NCBI RefSeq assembly: GCF_003952525.1
Contig: NZ_CP034451.1
Location: 682,001 to 746,000 of the forward strand
DNA: 64,000 nt
Direction of reading: 5' to 3'
Source: Mesorhizobium sp. M3A.F.Ca.ET.080.04.2.1
Lineage (GTDB): Bacteria; Pseudomonadota; Alphaproteobacteria; Rhizobiales; Rhizobiaceae
Program-made: the position numbers and the translations under genes
Shown here: one piece after another, positions 37,318 through 46,187 of the stretch
Layout: each line of letters opens with the position of its first letter
How positions within the stretch are numbered: the stretch's first letter is position 1
The notes under the pieces: model-generated
Databases searched by the model: none
Told to the model about the DNA's origin: nothing
Seen by the model: only the letters and a program-made list of their open reading frames with translations

Positions 37318-37935
37318 ATGAGGTCAGCGGCGGTAGATTACGCGCCGTCCCGGGCTGAACGGCGCAATTTCCAGCGCGTCCGGGTGAAGATCTACGGGCG
37401 TTTCATGCTGGAAGACCGCACGGAGCATCCCTGCCAGGTGATCGACATGTCGCCTGGCAATGTCGCCTTGCGCACCGAGCGCATCGGCATGCCTGGCGAG
37501 AAGGTGATCGCCTATATCGACCATATCGGGCGCATCGAAGGCATCGTCACGCGCACTTCGGCGGACGGTTTCGCGATGACCGTCATCGCTTCCGACCGCA
37601 AGAAAGACAAGCTCGCGGCGCAACTCACCTGGCTCGCCAACAAGCATGAGCTTGATCTGCCGGAAGACCGCCGTCACGAGCGCGTGGCGCCGCGCAATCC
37701 GATGAGCGTCTTGCAGCTTACCGACGGTCGCCAATATCAGTGCCGCATCATCGACCTGTCGCTGTCGGGGGCGGCGATCGAAATCGACGTCAAGCCGGCG
37801 CTTGGCGTTCAGGTGATGCTCGGAACGATGCGCGGCCAGGTGGTGCGTCATTTCGAGGATGGCGTCGCCATCGAGTTCGCGGTCATCCAGCGGCCTGAAA
37901 CACTGGACTCCGAATTCAACACGCCGCGCGCCTGA
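37318..37935 (+). CDS. Tandem PilZ-domain protein, putative c-di-GMP receptor
   Basis: This 205-residue protein has two PilZ-like domains. Domain 1 (about residues 15-95) has AERRNFQRVRVK and the second motif as DMSPGNVAL, which lacks the usual final Gly. Domain 2 (about residues 119-195) has DRRHERVAPR and DLSLSGAAIE, a canonical D/NxSxxG. Domain 2 should therefore bind c-di-GMP, while domain 1 may be weaker. It sits between a PAS protein and a LapG-like protease and is followed by a terminator. Confidence 0.9.
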   Translation: MRSAAVDYAPSRAERRNFQRVRVKIYGRFMLEDRTEHPCQVIDMSPGNVALRTERIGMPGEKVIAYIDHIGRIEGIVTRTSADGFAMTVIASDRKKDKLAAQLTWLANKHELDLPEDRRHERVAPRNPMSVLQLTDGRQYQCRIIDLSLSGAAIEIDVKPALGVQVMLGTMRGQVVRHFEDGVAIEFAVIQRPETLDSEFNTPRA

Positions 37936-37959
37936 CGCGAACGCAACCGGGCAGAACCC

Positions 37960-37986
37960 AACCGGCCGCAATCGGCCGGTTTTTTG
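37960..37986 (+). terminator. Rho-independent terminator of the PilZ gene
   Basis: AACCGGCCG and CGGCCGGTT pair around CAAT and run into six T residues, 25 nt after the PilZ stop. Confidence 0.9.
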
Positions 37987-38197
37987 TTGCGTCATTCAGG
38001 ACAAATCTGCAGCTTCTGCGCTTGCGCCGACCGCGTCTGCGGCCAAGCCCGGCGGGACCAGGTCTCAATGATTTCGCATCAAGATCGGTCAATTTTTATG
38101 CTTATTAGACCGGCGTTTTACTCAATGTCTACTTCGGGTCTTTGCGTCAAATAAATCCCATCGTGGCACAGTCTTCTCAAACGGGGAGACTACCAGA

Positions 38198-38803
38198 ATG
38201 AGAATGACGAGGGGCAAGCTGTTGCTCTTGGCAATGGCGATGCAGCTTTTCGCCTGGGGGACGGCAAGCGCAGGACCGGTTTTCATGCATACGGGTGGCC
38301 GCACGACTCAACCGGTGGGACACTATGAATTCTGCCGGCGCATTCCTGCCGAATGCAACGAAAGGACCGCGAAGGGGCCGCCGGTCGAGCTGACGCGCAA
38401 GCTGTGGGCGACGATGATCAGCGTCAACAATTCCGTCAACACCCGGGTCAAGCCGCGCACGGATATGGAGATCTACGGCGTCGAGGAATACTGGGCCTAT
38501 CCCGACAATGGCTTTGGCGACTGCGAGGACTATGCGCTGGAGAAGCGCCGCGAACTGATGGCTGCCGGTGTCCCCGCCGGCGACCTGCTGATGACGGTGG
38601 TGCGCCAGCCGAATGGCGACGGACACGCGGTGCTGACGATGCGCACCAGCCTCGGCGAGTTCGTGCTCGACAATCTCGAGCCCAAGGTGCTGGCCTGGAA
38701 CAACACCGTCTACACCTATCTCAAACGTCAATCGACCGAGAATTCGGGCGTTTGGGTCACGATCAACGACGGCCGCGAGGATGCCGTCGCCAGCGTTCGC
38801 TAG
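38198..38803 (+). CDS. Transglutaminase-like cysteine peptidase (BTLCP/LapG-type)
   Basis: This 201-residue exported peptidase has a signal (LLLLAMAMQLFAWGTASA, cleavage near residue 25). The catalytic triad is visible: Cys in GDCEDYALEKRREL, His in GHAVLTMRT and Asp in FVLDNLE. LapG members of this family cut biofilm adhesins under control of a c-di-GMP receptor. The gene has its own AT-rich promoter region and a terminator, but its neighbour encodes a PilZ protein. Whether it targets an adhesin here is inference. Confidence 0.9.
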   Translation: MRMTRGKLLLLAMAMQLFAWGTASAGPVFMHTGGRTTQPVGHYEFCRRIPAECNERTAKGPPVELTRKLWATMISVNNSVNTRVKPRTDMEIYGVEEYWAYPDNGFGDCEDYALEKRRELMAAGVPAGDLLMTVVRQPNGDGHAVLTMRTSLGEFVLDNLEPKVLAWNNTVYTYLKRQSTENSGVWVTINDGREDAVASVR

Positions 38804-38863
38804 GGTGCGACGAAAAAGCCCGGTCGAGTTCCCACCCTCCCCGTCCCCAACGACCGGGTTTTA

Positions 38864-38897
38864 GGAGCCGGCCCTGTCCCCGGGCCGGCTCCGCTTT
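38864..38897 (+). terminator. Terminator after the cysteine peptidase gene
   Basis: GGAGCCGGCCC pairs with GGGCCGGCTCC around a 7-nt loop, followed by GCTTTTC, 60 nt after the stop. Confidence 0.8.
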
Positions 38898-38998
38898 TCT
38901 TCCCGAGGGTGCGCCGGACCGACAATGAACGGGCTCTTTATGGGTGAGCCCGACGGGAGCAGAATGAGCCCGTCCAATCCGTTGTCGGATCTTGCTTC

Positions 38999-39583
38999 AT
39001 GCTGGAAATCCCTGACGATCGCTGCGAACGTCATCGCCTTTTCAAGGCCATAGACGACGCGTTCAAGACGGGCGATTTCGATGGGCTTGGCAGAGCGCTT
39101 GGCGGCTCCCCGCGCTGGTACGATGAGAGAATGCCGTTCGAGCTCGGCCTTGGCCATCCGCTCGAATATGCGGTCTACTGGAGCCCGCTCGCCTTCATCG
39201 CGACCTTGCTCGATGCCGGTTCGAACCCGAATTACGAGGATCATGCCGGCTTTCCGTCGATCATTGCGGCGCTGTCGACAGAGCGGCCGGACAAGCACGA
39301 CATCGTCCGCATGCTGATCGACCATGGCGCGGATCCCAACATGCGCGGCGTGAACGACTGGACGCCCTTGCATTATGCGGTGTCGCTGCGCGACGCCGAG
39401 GCGATCCGCCTGCTCCTGGTATCGGGCGCGGATCCTTCGCTTAGAACTCGCATCGACGACTGTGCAACTGCGCTGCAAGGCGCTGACGAGGCGGGTTTTG
39501 AAGCCGGAGCGTCACTTCTGCGTGCGGCGATGAACGAGCGCAGTTCGGGTACTCTGAAGCGGCGTTCCCAGCGCGAGAGCTGA
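38999..39583 (+). CDS. Ankyrin-repeat protein
   Basis: This 194-residue cytoplasmic protein has about three ankyrin repeats at residues 55-150. The clear units are TLLDAGSNPNYEDHAG, MLIDHGADPNMRGVNDWTPLHYAV and LLLVSGADPSLRT. Ankyrin folds bind other proteins and no enzymatic part is visible. It is preceded by a terminator, so it is probably a single gene. Confidence 0.85.
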   Translation: MLEIPDDRCERHRLFKAIDDAFKTGDFDGLGRALGGSPRWYDERMPFELGLGHPLEYAVYWSPLAFIATLLDAGSNPNYEDHAGFPSIIAALSTERPDKHDIVRMLIDHGADPNMRGVNDWTPLHYAVSLRDAEAIRLLLVSGADPSLRTRIDDCATALQGADEAGFEAGASLLRAAMNERSSGTLKRRSQRES

Positions 39584-39599
39584 GCAGTGCGGACCTGCG

Positions 39600-40127
39600 T
39601 CAGACCGCCTTCAGCCCTGCCTTGAAGCGTTTGCCGTTGGCGACATAGTGGGCGGCCGAGCCGCGCAGCCGGGCGATCGCTGCAGCGTCCAGTTCCCTGA
39701 CGACGCGCGCGGGCGAGCCGACAATCAGCGAATTGTCCGGGAAAACCTTTTTTTCGGTGACGAGAGCGCCGGCGCCGACCAGCGAATTGCTGCCGATCCT
39801 TGCCCCGTTGAGCACGATGGCGCCCATGCCGATCAGGCTGTTGTCGCCGATGGTGCAGCCATGCAGCAGAGCGCGATGGCCGATCGTGCAGCCCTGCCCG
39901 ATCGTCAGAGCAAAGCCGGGATCGGTGTGCATGACCGTATGTTCCTGCACATTGGTGTCGGCGCCGATAATGATCGGCTCGTTGTCGCCCCGGATGACCG
40001 CACCGAACCAGAAGCCGGCGTTGCGACCAACCCTGACATCGCCGATCAACGTGGCGTCCGGCGCGATCCAGTTGGTTTCAACATCCTCGAATTGAGGCGC
40101 TCTGCCATCGATCGAATAGACCGGCAT
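39600..40127 (-). CDS. Gamma-carbonic-anhydrase-family protein
   Basis: This 175-residue left-handed beta-helix protein has hexapeptide repeats. The metal ligands are in [11 protein letters not shown] and [13 protein letters not shown], matching the three His of YrdA/CaiE-like gamma carbonic anhydrases. The ATG at 40127 (MPVYSIDG) is used; the longer frame upstream overlaps the next gene. It is downstream of a small membrane-protein gene on the same strand. Catalysis in this subgroup is often unproven. Confidence 0.9.
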   Translation of the reverse strand: MPVYSIDGRAPQFEDVETNWIAPDATLIGDVRVGRNAGFWFGAVIRGDNEPIIIGADTNVQEHTVMHTDPGFALTIGQGCTIGHRALLHGCTIGDNSLIGMGAIVLNGARIGSNSLVGAGALVTEKKVFPDNSLIVGSPARVVRELDAAAIARLRGSAAHYVANGKRFKAGLKAV

Positions 40128-40147
40128 CTTCCGTCTCCCGAATCGTC

Positions 40148-40489
40148 TCAAGCCGAGACGTCGAAAGACCCTAGGTTGCCGGAGGCCCAGGACGCAATGG
40201 CGATGAGGACGCCGAGCGCCAGCGCCCAGGCGAGCGCCGTGCAGCCGCATGACAACAGCGCCAGCGCACTGATACGTCCTTCGCGCCGGGCGGCAAGCGC
40301 CTCGTTGGTGAGCATGAAGGGGCCGGCGCAGGCGGTTGCCGCGAGCGAGCGCAGGATGTGAGCGGGCGAGACATAAGGCTCGGCAAAGGCCAGCCGGCGG
40401 CCACAGACCAGTTCCATGGCGGAGCCCGCGAGGCCGCAAGCCGTGAGGCCAACCGCAAAGGCGTAGAGAAACAGTCCTGCGGAGCCCAT
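40148..40489 (-). CDS. Small three-helix membrane protein, unknown
   Basis: This 113-residue protein has three hydrophobic segments: [29 protein letters not shown] and [20 protein letters not shown]. The start at 40489 (MGSAGLF) removes a poorly supported 21-codon extension. It resembles a conserved Rhizobiales family without known function. It lies 20 nt upstream of the carbonic-anhydrase gene and is probably co-transcribed with it. Confidence 0.7.
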   Translation of the reverse strand: MGSAGLFLYAFAVGLTACGLAGSAMELVCGRRLAFAEPYVSPAHILRSLAATACAGPFMLTNEALAARREGRISALALLSCGCTALAWALALGVLIAIASWASGNLGSFDVSA

Positions 40490-40614
40490 CTTTACCAACC
40501 GTTTACCATGAAATCGCACAGTCGCAATCGCAGGACGCAGTGCAAAAGCCATGCCGTGCCTGCTGTGCCGGCAAAGGACACTTCGAGAGGCGCGGGATTG
40601 GATCGAGGATTGTG

Positions 40615-41343
40615 ATGAAAAAGGCAGCCGCCGCCGACAATCCGGAATTCGAGGTCGTGGATTCTGCTTTCATGAAGCGGGTGTTCTACGCCTTCGCGGC
40701 GCTCGCACTGCTTTCGGTCGCAATCAGCGTCAGCGGGAAGTGGCTGGGCCGATCGATCGCCATGGCGGGCTACACGGATGACACGTCCGTCCGCCAGATC
40801 GTCATCGGCAACAACGTCGTCGCAGTGCCGGCCAATTACATCCGCTTCGAGCAGGCCAGGGTCGACGGCATCGCCTCGCGCCTCGACCTCTATCTGCGCT
40901 ATCCCGAAATGGACGGCTACAGCAGCGCCGCGCGCGACGACTTCAACCACGCCGCGACCAAGAAGATCATCTTTATGTCTTTCGAGCCGCGCATGATGTC
41001 ACGCGACATGAGCGGCCGCTTCGCGCCGATCTACAGCGCCCTGATCGTCAAGCCGGGCACGTCCGGACCGGGCGGAACGACGCTCTATGGTTTTACCGAG
41101 AAATCAGGCTATCTCAACGAGGTGCTCGCGGTCGCCGACCGGCCGGGCAAGGATCCCTTCGTCGCCCGCTGTCTGAGCGGGCCCAGTGCGGAGGAATCGC
41201 TGGCGCCCTGCGAGCGCGACATCCAGGTCGGCGACGACCTCAGCCTCACCTATCGCTTCCCGCGCGAGCTGTTGGGCAGTTGGCAGGCGCTCGATGCGGC
41301 AATCGTCGCCAAGGTGGCAGGCATCCTCAAGCCGGGGCACTAG
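40615..41343 (+). CDS. Single-pass membrane protein, unknown
   Basis: This 242-residue protein has one N-terminal membrane segment (VFYAFAALALLSVAISVSG, about residues 20-38) and a periplasmic domain. The latter has two cysteines (ARCLSG and APCERD) that could pair, and a closing strand LSLTYRFPRELLGSWQALD. I do not recognise the domain. The ATG at 40615 is supported by GAGGATTGTG; an in-frame start 25 codons upstream overlaps the divergent promoter region. Confidence 0.75.
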   Translation: MKKAAAADNPEFEVVDSAFMKRVFYAFAALALLSVAISVSGKWLGRSIAMAGYTDDTSVRQIVIGNNVVAVPANYIRFEQARVDGIASRLDLYLRYPEMDGYSSAARDDFNHAATKKIIFMSFEPRMMSRDMSGRFAPIYSALIVKPGTSGPGGTTLYGFTEKSGYLNEVLAVADRPGKDPFVARCLSGPSAEESLAPCERDIQVGDDLSLTYRFPRELLGSWQALDAAIVAKVAGILKPGH

Positions 41344-41373
41344 GTGGCGTGAAAGCGCCGCCCGGATCTCAGT

Positions 41374-42474
41374 TCAAGCTGTTTCAGCCCGCAGCCATCG
41401 CTTCAGGCCAGCCACGTCGCCGTCGCGCACGGCCTTCGCCACACGCCGGCCGACGCTCGCGCCGAACTTGTAGCCATGGCCCGAGCAGGCCGAGACGACC
41501 AGGCATTTGCCCTTCTCGTAAGCCAGGAATTTCTCGTCCTCGGTAAATGTGTAGGCGCAGGTGACGACCTCGGTCACCTTGTATTCCGTGATGCGGGCGA
41601 TCGGTGGCGAGAACAGGTTGCGGATCACCTCGCCCTCGCCCGGCACCGGCTGGCGGTTCCAGTCGGCGTCGCTGGTCGGCACCTTGTGCAGGCCGGAGCC
41701 GAACTTCATGCCGGCGCCGCGCGTCAGCGGGATCATGTAGCCGTCGGTGGTACCACCGGTGAGGATCATGGGCGCGACCTCCCACGCGGCCTTGAGGTCG
41801 GCCGGCGGGTCCACATAGGCGAGCGCCGTGCGATAGGTCCGCAGTTCGCCGCCCAGTTCCGGAAACAGCTTCAGCACCCAGGCGCCAGCGGTAACGACGA
41901 TCCTGTCGGCCTGCATCGTCTCACCGCCGGCAAGCGTGATGCGGCCGGCCTCCGCGTCGACTTGGACCACCTTGCTCTTCTCATAGACATTGGCGCGATT
42001 GGCGAGCAGCCAGGCGGCAAGGCCCGATGCGATCTTGCGGCAGTGCAAGGCTCCGCCATCTGGCGAGAAAAAGACATAGCGGAATCCCCCCGGCTCCAGG
42101 AATGGCCAGCGTTCGACGGCAGCTTCCGGCTCGAACAGGTCGTACGGATAGTTCCCTTCTTCCATGCCCTCACGATATTCCTCCGCCTTGTCGCCAGGCT
42201 CGCACGAGATGCAGAGAAAACCGCGCGGGTCGAGGTGGCTTTCGCCGAGATCCGTCCAGAGCTCATTCCACGCCTCATAGGCTTCGCTGATGAGCTGGCC
42301 GTAACCGGTGCCGGCGCGGTAGGCGCGGCGGATGATGCGGTGATGATCGCCGGAGGCCGCCAACGGATTTGGGATCGGTCCCTGCTCGACGATCGAGACG
42401 CTGTGGCCGGCCTTGACCAGCGACCAGGCGGTGGAAAGCCCCGCGATGCCCGCGCCAACCACGATCACATTCAT
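41374..42474 (-). CDS. FAD-dependent amine oxidase, sarcosine/N-methyltryptophan oxidase type
   Basis: This 366-residue DAO-family oxidase begins with the dinucleotide motif VVGAGIAGLSTAWSL. An RRAYRAGTGYG substrate/FAD segment follows. The segment CAYTFTEDEKFL matches CxYTxxxDExF of monomeric sarcosine and N-methyltryptophan oxidases, where the Cys binds FAD covalently. Near the end SACSGHGYKFGASVG lines the flavin. It oxidises a secondary amine with release of peroxide; the exact amine is unknown. It is divergent from a P450 gene. Confidence 0.9.
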   Translation of the reverse strand: MNVIVVGAGIAGLSTAWSLVKAGHSVSIVEQGPIPNPLAASGDHHRIIRRAYRAGTGYGQLISEAYEAWNELWTDLGESHLDPRGFLCISCEPGDKAEEYREGMEEGNYPYDLFEPEAAVERWPFLEPGGFRYVFFSPDGGALHCRKIASGLAAWLLANRANVYEKSKVVQVDAEAGRITLAGGETMQADRIVVTAGAWVLKLFPELGGELRTYRTALAYVDPPADLKAAWEVAPMILTGGTTDGYMIPLTRGAGMKFGSGLHKVPTSDADWNRQPVPGEGEVIRNLFSPPIARITEYKVTEVVTCAYTFTEDEKFLAYEKGKCLVVSACSGHGYKFGASVGRRVAKAVRDGDVAGLKRWLRAETA

Positions 42475-42566
42475 CAATGACTTCCTTCCCGCTGGCTGAA
42501 CTCAAAGGCAGAGGCGGCCAACATACGGTCTGGCGACTGACAGGCAAGGCGCGCTAATCATCTGGC

Positions 42567-43814
42567 ATGACCGATTTGATGCCTCCTTATCTCGCCTTTG
42601 ATCCAGCCAGGAGCCGCCTGCGCCTCGAACCGCACGAGCCGGGATTCGTGCAGAACCCATACGAGGCCTATGCCTTCCTGCACGGGGCCTCGAACGCTTT
42701 CTTCTGGGAGGACTACGGCTACTGGTGTTTTGGCGGTTTCGACGACGTCAACCGGCTGCTGCGCGACCGCCGCTTCGGACGCCAGAACCCGGCCGGCATT
42801 CCCGACAGCCGTGGGGTCGGCGATGATCGTTCACACCTCGCGGCTTTCGATGCGATCGAGGCCAATTCAATGCTGGAACTCGAGCCGCCGGTGCATACGA
42901 GGCTGCGGACATTGGTCAACCGCGCCTTCGTCTCGCGCCAGGTCGAGCGGCTGCGACCACGCATCGAGACCTTGGCCAACCAACTGATCGACCGGTTCGA
43001 GCCTGGCGGCGTCGACCTTCTGCCGTCCTACGCCTCGCCCCTGCCGATCACCATCATCGCCGAAATGCTCGGCGTCCCGGTGGAGATGGGCCCGCAACTG
43101 CTCGACTGGTCGCATCGGATGGTCGCCATGTACATGCATGGCCGCACGCGCGAGGTCGAGGACACTGCCAACCGCGCCGGCCGCGAGTTTGCGACGTTCC
43201 TGCGCGGCTATGTCGCCGAGCGGCGCAGGAAACCGGGTGACGATCTGCTGTCGCTGCTGATCGAGGCGCAGGACAATGGCCAGAAGCTTTCCGAAGACGA
43301 GCTGGTTTCCTCGGCGATCCTGCTGCTCAACGCCGGGCACGAGGCTACCGTGCATCAGACCGGCAACGCGGTGCGTTCAATCCTGGCGCAGGGCGGCGAC
43401 CCGCGTCGCTTCTTCTCTACGCCGGAAGCAAACGCAGCCACTGTCGAGGAATGCCTGCGCTTCGATGCGCCGCTGCACATGTTCCTGCGCTACGCCTATG
43501 AAGAGATGGAGGTTGCTCCGGGCATCTTGCTCAAGCCCGGCGAGAAGATCGCGCTGCTGCTCGGCATGGCCAACCATGACCCTCTGGCGTTTGCCGAGCC
43601 GGCCAGGTTCAACCCGATGCGCACGGACCAGAAGAACGTCTCCTTCGGCGCCGGCATCCATTTCTGCATCGGCGCTCCGCTGGCGCGGCTCGAACTGCAG
43701 GTGTCATTGAAAACGCTGTTTGACCGGCTGCCAAAGCTGCGTCTGGCGGACACGCCGCGCTTCCGCGACACCTATCACTTTCATGGGCTGGAAACGCTGG
43801 CTGTCGGCTACTGA
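42567..43814 (+). CDS. Cytochrome P450
   Basis: This 415-residue soluble bacterial P450 has the oxygen-binding I-helix NAGHEATVHQTGN, the ExxR pair in EECLRF and the heme-thiolate signature FGAGIHFCIGAPLARLE. No ferredoxin or reductase partner is encoded nearby, so electrons must come from elsewhere. It is divergent from an FAD amine oxidase and convergent with a cupin gene. The substrate is unknown. Confidence 0.95.
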   Translation: MTDLMPPYLAFDPARSRLRLEPHEPGFVQNPYEAYAFLHGASNAFFWEDYGYWCFGGFDDVNRLLRDRRFGRQNPAGIPDSRGVGDDRSHLAAFDAIEANSMLELEPPVHTRLRTLVNRAFVSRQVERLRPRIETLANQLIDRFEPGGVDLLPSYASPLPITIIAEMLGVPVEMGPQLLDWSHRMVAMYMHGRTREVEDTANRAGREFATFLRGYVAERRRKPGDDLLSLLIEAQDNGQKLSEDELVSSAILLLNAGHEATVHQTGNAVRSILAQGGDPRRFFSTPEANAATVEECLRFDAPLHMFLRYAYEEMEVAPGILLKPGEKIALLLGMANHDPLAFAEPARFNPMRTDQKNVSFGAGIHFCIGAPLARLELQVSLKTLFDRLPKLRLADTPRFRDTYHFHGLETLAVGY

Positions 43815-43869
43815 TGCCAAGGTCTGTTTCACCCCGAGGGGTACACGGCAGCCGCTGCCGACCGTCCCT

Positions 43870-44214
43870 TTAGAGTTTGATCACATATTCCTTGCGGGTC
43901 GTCTCGAGCACTTCCCAGGTGCCCTGGAACCCGGGCCTCAGCACGAAACTGTCGCCGGCGCGCACGGTGCGCGCCTCGCCGCCATTTTCAGTGATCACCG
44001 ATACGCCCGACAGGATGTGGCAGAACTCCCATTCGTCATAGGCGATGCGCCATTTGCCGGGCGTCGCTTCCCAGATGCCGGCATAAAGACTGCCGTCCCG
44101 TTCTTCGACATTCCAGGTGCGGAACTTTGGGTCCCCGGAGATCAACCGGTCCGGCGCCGGAGCGCCGACCTCCGGCACCACGGTTTCGGTATTGACTTCA
44201 AGGAAGGCCGCCAT
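43870..44214 (-). CDS. Cupin-domain protein
   Basis: This 114-residue single-domain beta-barrel (cupin_3-like) shows GIWEATPGKWRIAYDEWEFCHILSG and GDSFVLRPGFQGTWEVLE. The first motif carries a metal-binding-type Glu and His (EFCHI). The ATG at 44214 lies 5 nt beyond the metY stop, so it probably ends the AAA-ATPase/CoA-binding/metY unit. Function is unknown; such cupins are often linked to amino acid or polyamine catabolism. Confidence 0.85.
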   Translation of the reverse strand: MAAFLEVNTETVVPEVGAPAPDRLISGDPKFRTWNVEERDGSLYAGIWEATPGKWRIAYDEWEFCHILSGVSVITENGGEARTVRAGDSFVLRPGFQGTWEVLETTRKEYVIKL

Positions 44215-44218
44215 GCGA

Positions 44219-45499
44219 TCAGACCTTGTCGAGCGCCTGCTCGAGATCGGCGACGATGTCGTTGACGTCTTCGATGCCGATCGACAGCCGAACCGTGTCC
44301 GGTCCAGCGCCGGCCTTGATCTTCTGCTCGTCGGAAAGCTGACGATGCGTGGTCGAGGCCGGATGGATGACCAGCGACTTGGTGTCGCCGACATTGGCCA
44401 GGTGCGAAAGCAGTTCGAGCGCCTCGACGAACTTGACGCCGGCCTCGTATCCGCCCTTGAGGCCGAAGGTGAACACGGCGCCGGCGCCCTGCGGCGAGTA
44501 TTTCTTCTGCAGCGCGTTGTTCTTGTCGCTCGGCAGTCCGGGATAGTTCACCCACGCGATCTTCGGATGGTTCGAAAGCCAGGCGGCGACGCTCACTGCG
44601 TTGTCGCAATGGCGCTGCATGCGCAGCGGCAGCGTTTCAAGACCTGTCAGGATCAGAAAGGCGTTGAAGGGCGAGATCGCCGGGCCGATGTCGCGCAGGC
44701 CGAGCACGCGCGCGGCGATGGCAAAGGCGAAGTTGCCGAAGGTCTCGTGCAGCACGAGGCCGCCATATTCGGGGCGCGGCTCCGACAGCATCGGGTATTT
44801 CCCGGACTTGGACCAGTCGAACGTGCCGCCGTCGACGATGGCGCCGCCGATCGAATTGCCGTGGCCGCCGATGAACTTGGTCAACGAATGCACCACGATG
44901 TCGGCGCCGTGCTCGATCGGCCGCACCAGATAGGGCGAGGCAAGCGTGTTGTCGACGATCAGCGGCAGGCCGTGTCTGCGCGCGACATCGCCGATCTTCT
45001 CGATATCGACGAAGATGCCGCCGGGATTGGCGAGGCTTTCGATGAAGATCGCCTTGGTTCTGTCATCGATCTGGGTCTCGAAGGTCGAGAGATCGTTGAC
45101 GTCGGCCCAGCGGACCTCCCAGCCATAATTCTTGAAGGCGTGGCCAAACTGGTTGATCGAACCGCCATAAAGCTTGTTGGCTGCGATGAAATTGTCGCCC
45201 GGCTGCATCAGGTTATGGAAGACGAGCACCTGTGCGGCGTGGCCGGAGGCAACCGCAAGCGCCGCGGTCCCGCCCTCGAGCGCAGCAAGGCGTTCCTCGA
45301 GAACAGCCTGCGTCGGGTTCATGATGCGGGTGTAGATATTGCCGAAGGCCTTCAGCCCGAACAGCGAGGCGGCGTGATCGGCATCGTCGAAGACATAGGA
45401 GGTGGTCTGATAAATCGGTGTGGCACGCGCGCCGGTCGCCGGATCCGGCTTGGCGCCGGCGTGAACGGCGAGCGTATTGAAACCGGGCGTACGGGTCAT
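44219..45499 (-). CDS. metY: O-acetylhomoserine sulfhydrylase
   Basis: This 426-residue PLP enzyme makes homocysteine (or methionine) from O-acetylhomoserine and a thiol. It is of the Cys/Met metabolism family, with YTRIMNPT, SGHAAQVLVF, the PLP Lys in VHSLTKFIGGHGN and the C-terminal VRLSIGIEDVNDI. Length favours OAH sulfhydrylase (about 430) over cystathionine enzymes (about 385). A hairpin lies in the leader. The cupin gene follows. Confidence 0.93.
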   Translation of the reverse strand: MTRTPGFNTLAVHAGAKPDPATGARATPIYQTTSYVFDDADHAASLFGLKAFGNIYTRIMNPTQAVLEERLAALEGGTAALAVASGHAAQVLVFHNLMQPGDNFIAANKLYGGSINQFGHAFKNYGWEVRWADVNDLSTFETQIDDRTKAIFIESLANPGGIFVDIEKIGDVARRHGLPLIVDNTLASPYLVRPIEHGADIVVHSLTKFIGGHGNSIGGAIVDGGTFDWSKSGKYPMLSEPRPEYGGLVLHETFGNFAFAIAARVLGLRDIGPAISPFNAFLILTGLETLPLRMQRHCDNAVSVAAWLSNHPKIAWVNYPGLPSDKNNALQKKYSPQGAGAVFTFGLKGGYEAGVKFVEALELLSHLANVGDTKSLVIHPASTTHRQLSDEQKIKAGAGPDTVRLSIGIEDVNDIVADLEQALDKV

Positions 45500-45595
45500 C
45501 GAAGCCTCCCTCTCAAACTTGCGAAAATCGACCTTGCAAAAATCGTCGGGCATTCTTGGCCAAGCGCGGTCGTGAATGCAAAGAAGAAAATACCT

Positions 45596-45618
45596 TTCGG
45601 CGCTGGATCTGCGCCGAA
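45596..45618 (-). terminator. Hairpin between the CoA-binding gene and metY
   Basis: TTCGGCGC and GCGCCGAA form a perfect 8-bp stem with a 7-nt loop, 48 nt after the CoA-binding stop, with a weak T-rich tail (TATTTTCTT) reading leftward. It can be a terminator for that gene or a leader structure for metY. It does not resemble SAM-II. Confidence 0.5.
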
Positions 45619-45665
45619 CGCCCGGAAAAATCCATCTCCTTCCGGAATAATTTTGCGGCGCGCGT

Positions 45666-46187
45666 CTACTTCTGTCGCACGCCGAAGCTCTGAAAGCCCT
45701 GTCGCATCAGGGGCTTCTTCGACGACAGCACGCCGGAATTGACGCCGGTCCAGCCGATCTCGCCTGACAGCTTGCCATATTCGATCTTCGGACAGCGGTT
45801 CATCACCACCTTGATGCCGGCGGCCTCGGCGCGAGCGGCCGCCTCGTCATGGCGCACGCCAAGCTGCATCCAGATGACCTTCGGCAGCGGATCGAGTCTC
45901 AGCACCTGGTCGACGATGCCCGGAATTGCCGCCGAGCCGCGAAAAATGTCGATCATGTCCACCGGCTGCGGCAGGTCTGCCAGGCTGGCATAGACGGTGC
46001 GGCCCAGGATCTGCTTGCCGGCATGACCAGGGTTGATCGGGAATACCGAAAAACCCTTCGCCAGCAGATATTTCAGCACGAAATAGCTCGGCCGCACATC
46101 GTTGGGCGATGCGCCGACCATGGCGATCGTCTTTACCGAGTTGAGGATACCGGCAATGTAATTGTTGTCGTACGCGTCATGGTTCAT
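45666..46187 (-). CDS. CoA-binding domain protein
   Basis: This 173-residue Rossmann-like CoA-binding domain (YccU-like) shows the starting fold TIAMVGASPNDVRPSYFVLKYL, then FPINPGHAGKQILG, and the segment MIDIFRG and VIWMQLGVRHDEAA. Members bind CoA or related nucleotides; the role is not known. It overlaps the end of the AAA ATPase gene (46184-46187) and so is coupled to it. Confidence 0.88.
   Translation of the reverse strand: MNHDAYDNNYIAGILNSVKTIAMVGASPNDVRPSYFVLKYLLAKGFSVFPINPGHAGKQILGRTVYASLADLPQPVDMIDIFRGSAAIPGIVDQVLRLDPLPKVIWMQLGVRHDEAAARAEAAGIKVVMNRCPKIEYGKLSGEIGWTGVNSGVLSSKKPLMRQGFQSFGVRQK

Noticed and set aside
45500..45665. SAM-II riboswitch upstream of metY
   Set aside because: The expected pseudoknot sequence was not seen. 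Only a simple hairpin is present.
44117..45742. A 541-codon rightward frame opposite metY
   Set aside because: It is antisense to metY, with a His/Arg/Asp-rich composition typical of shadows.
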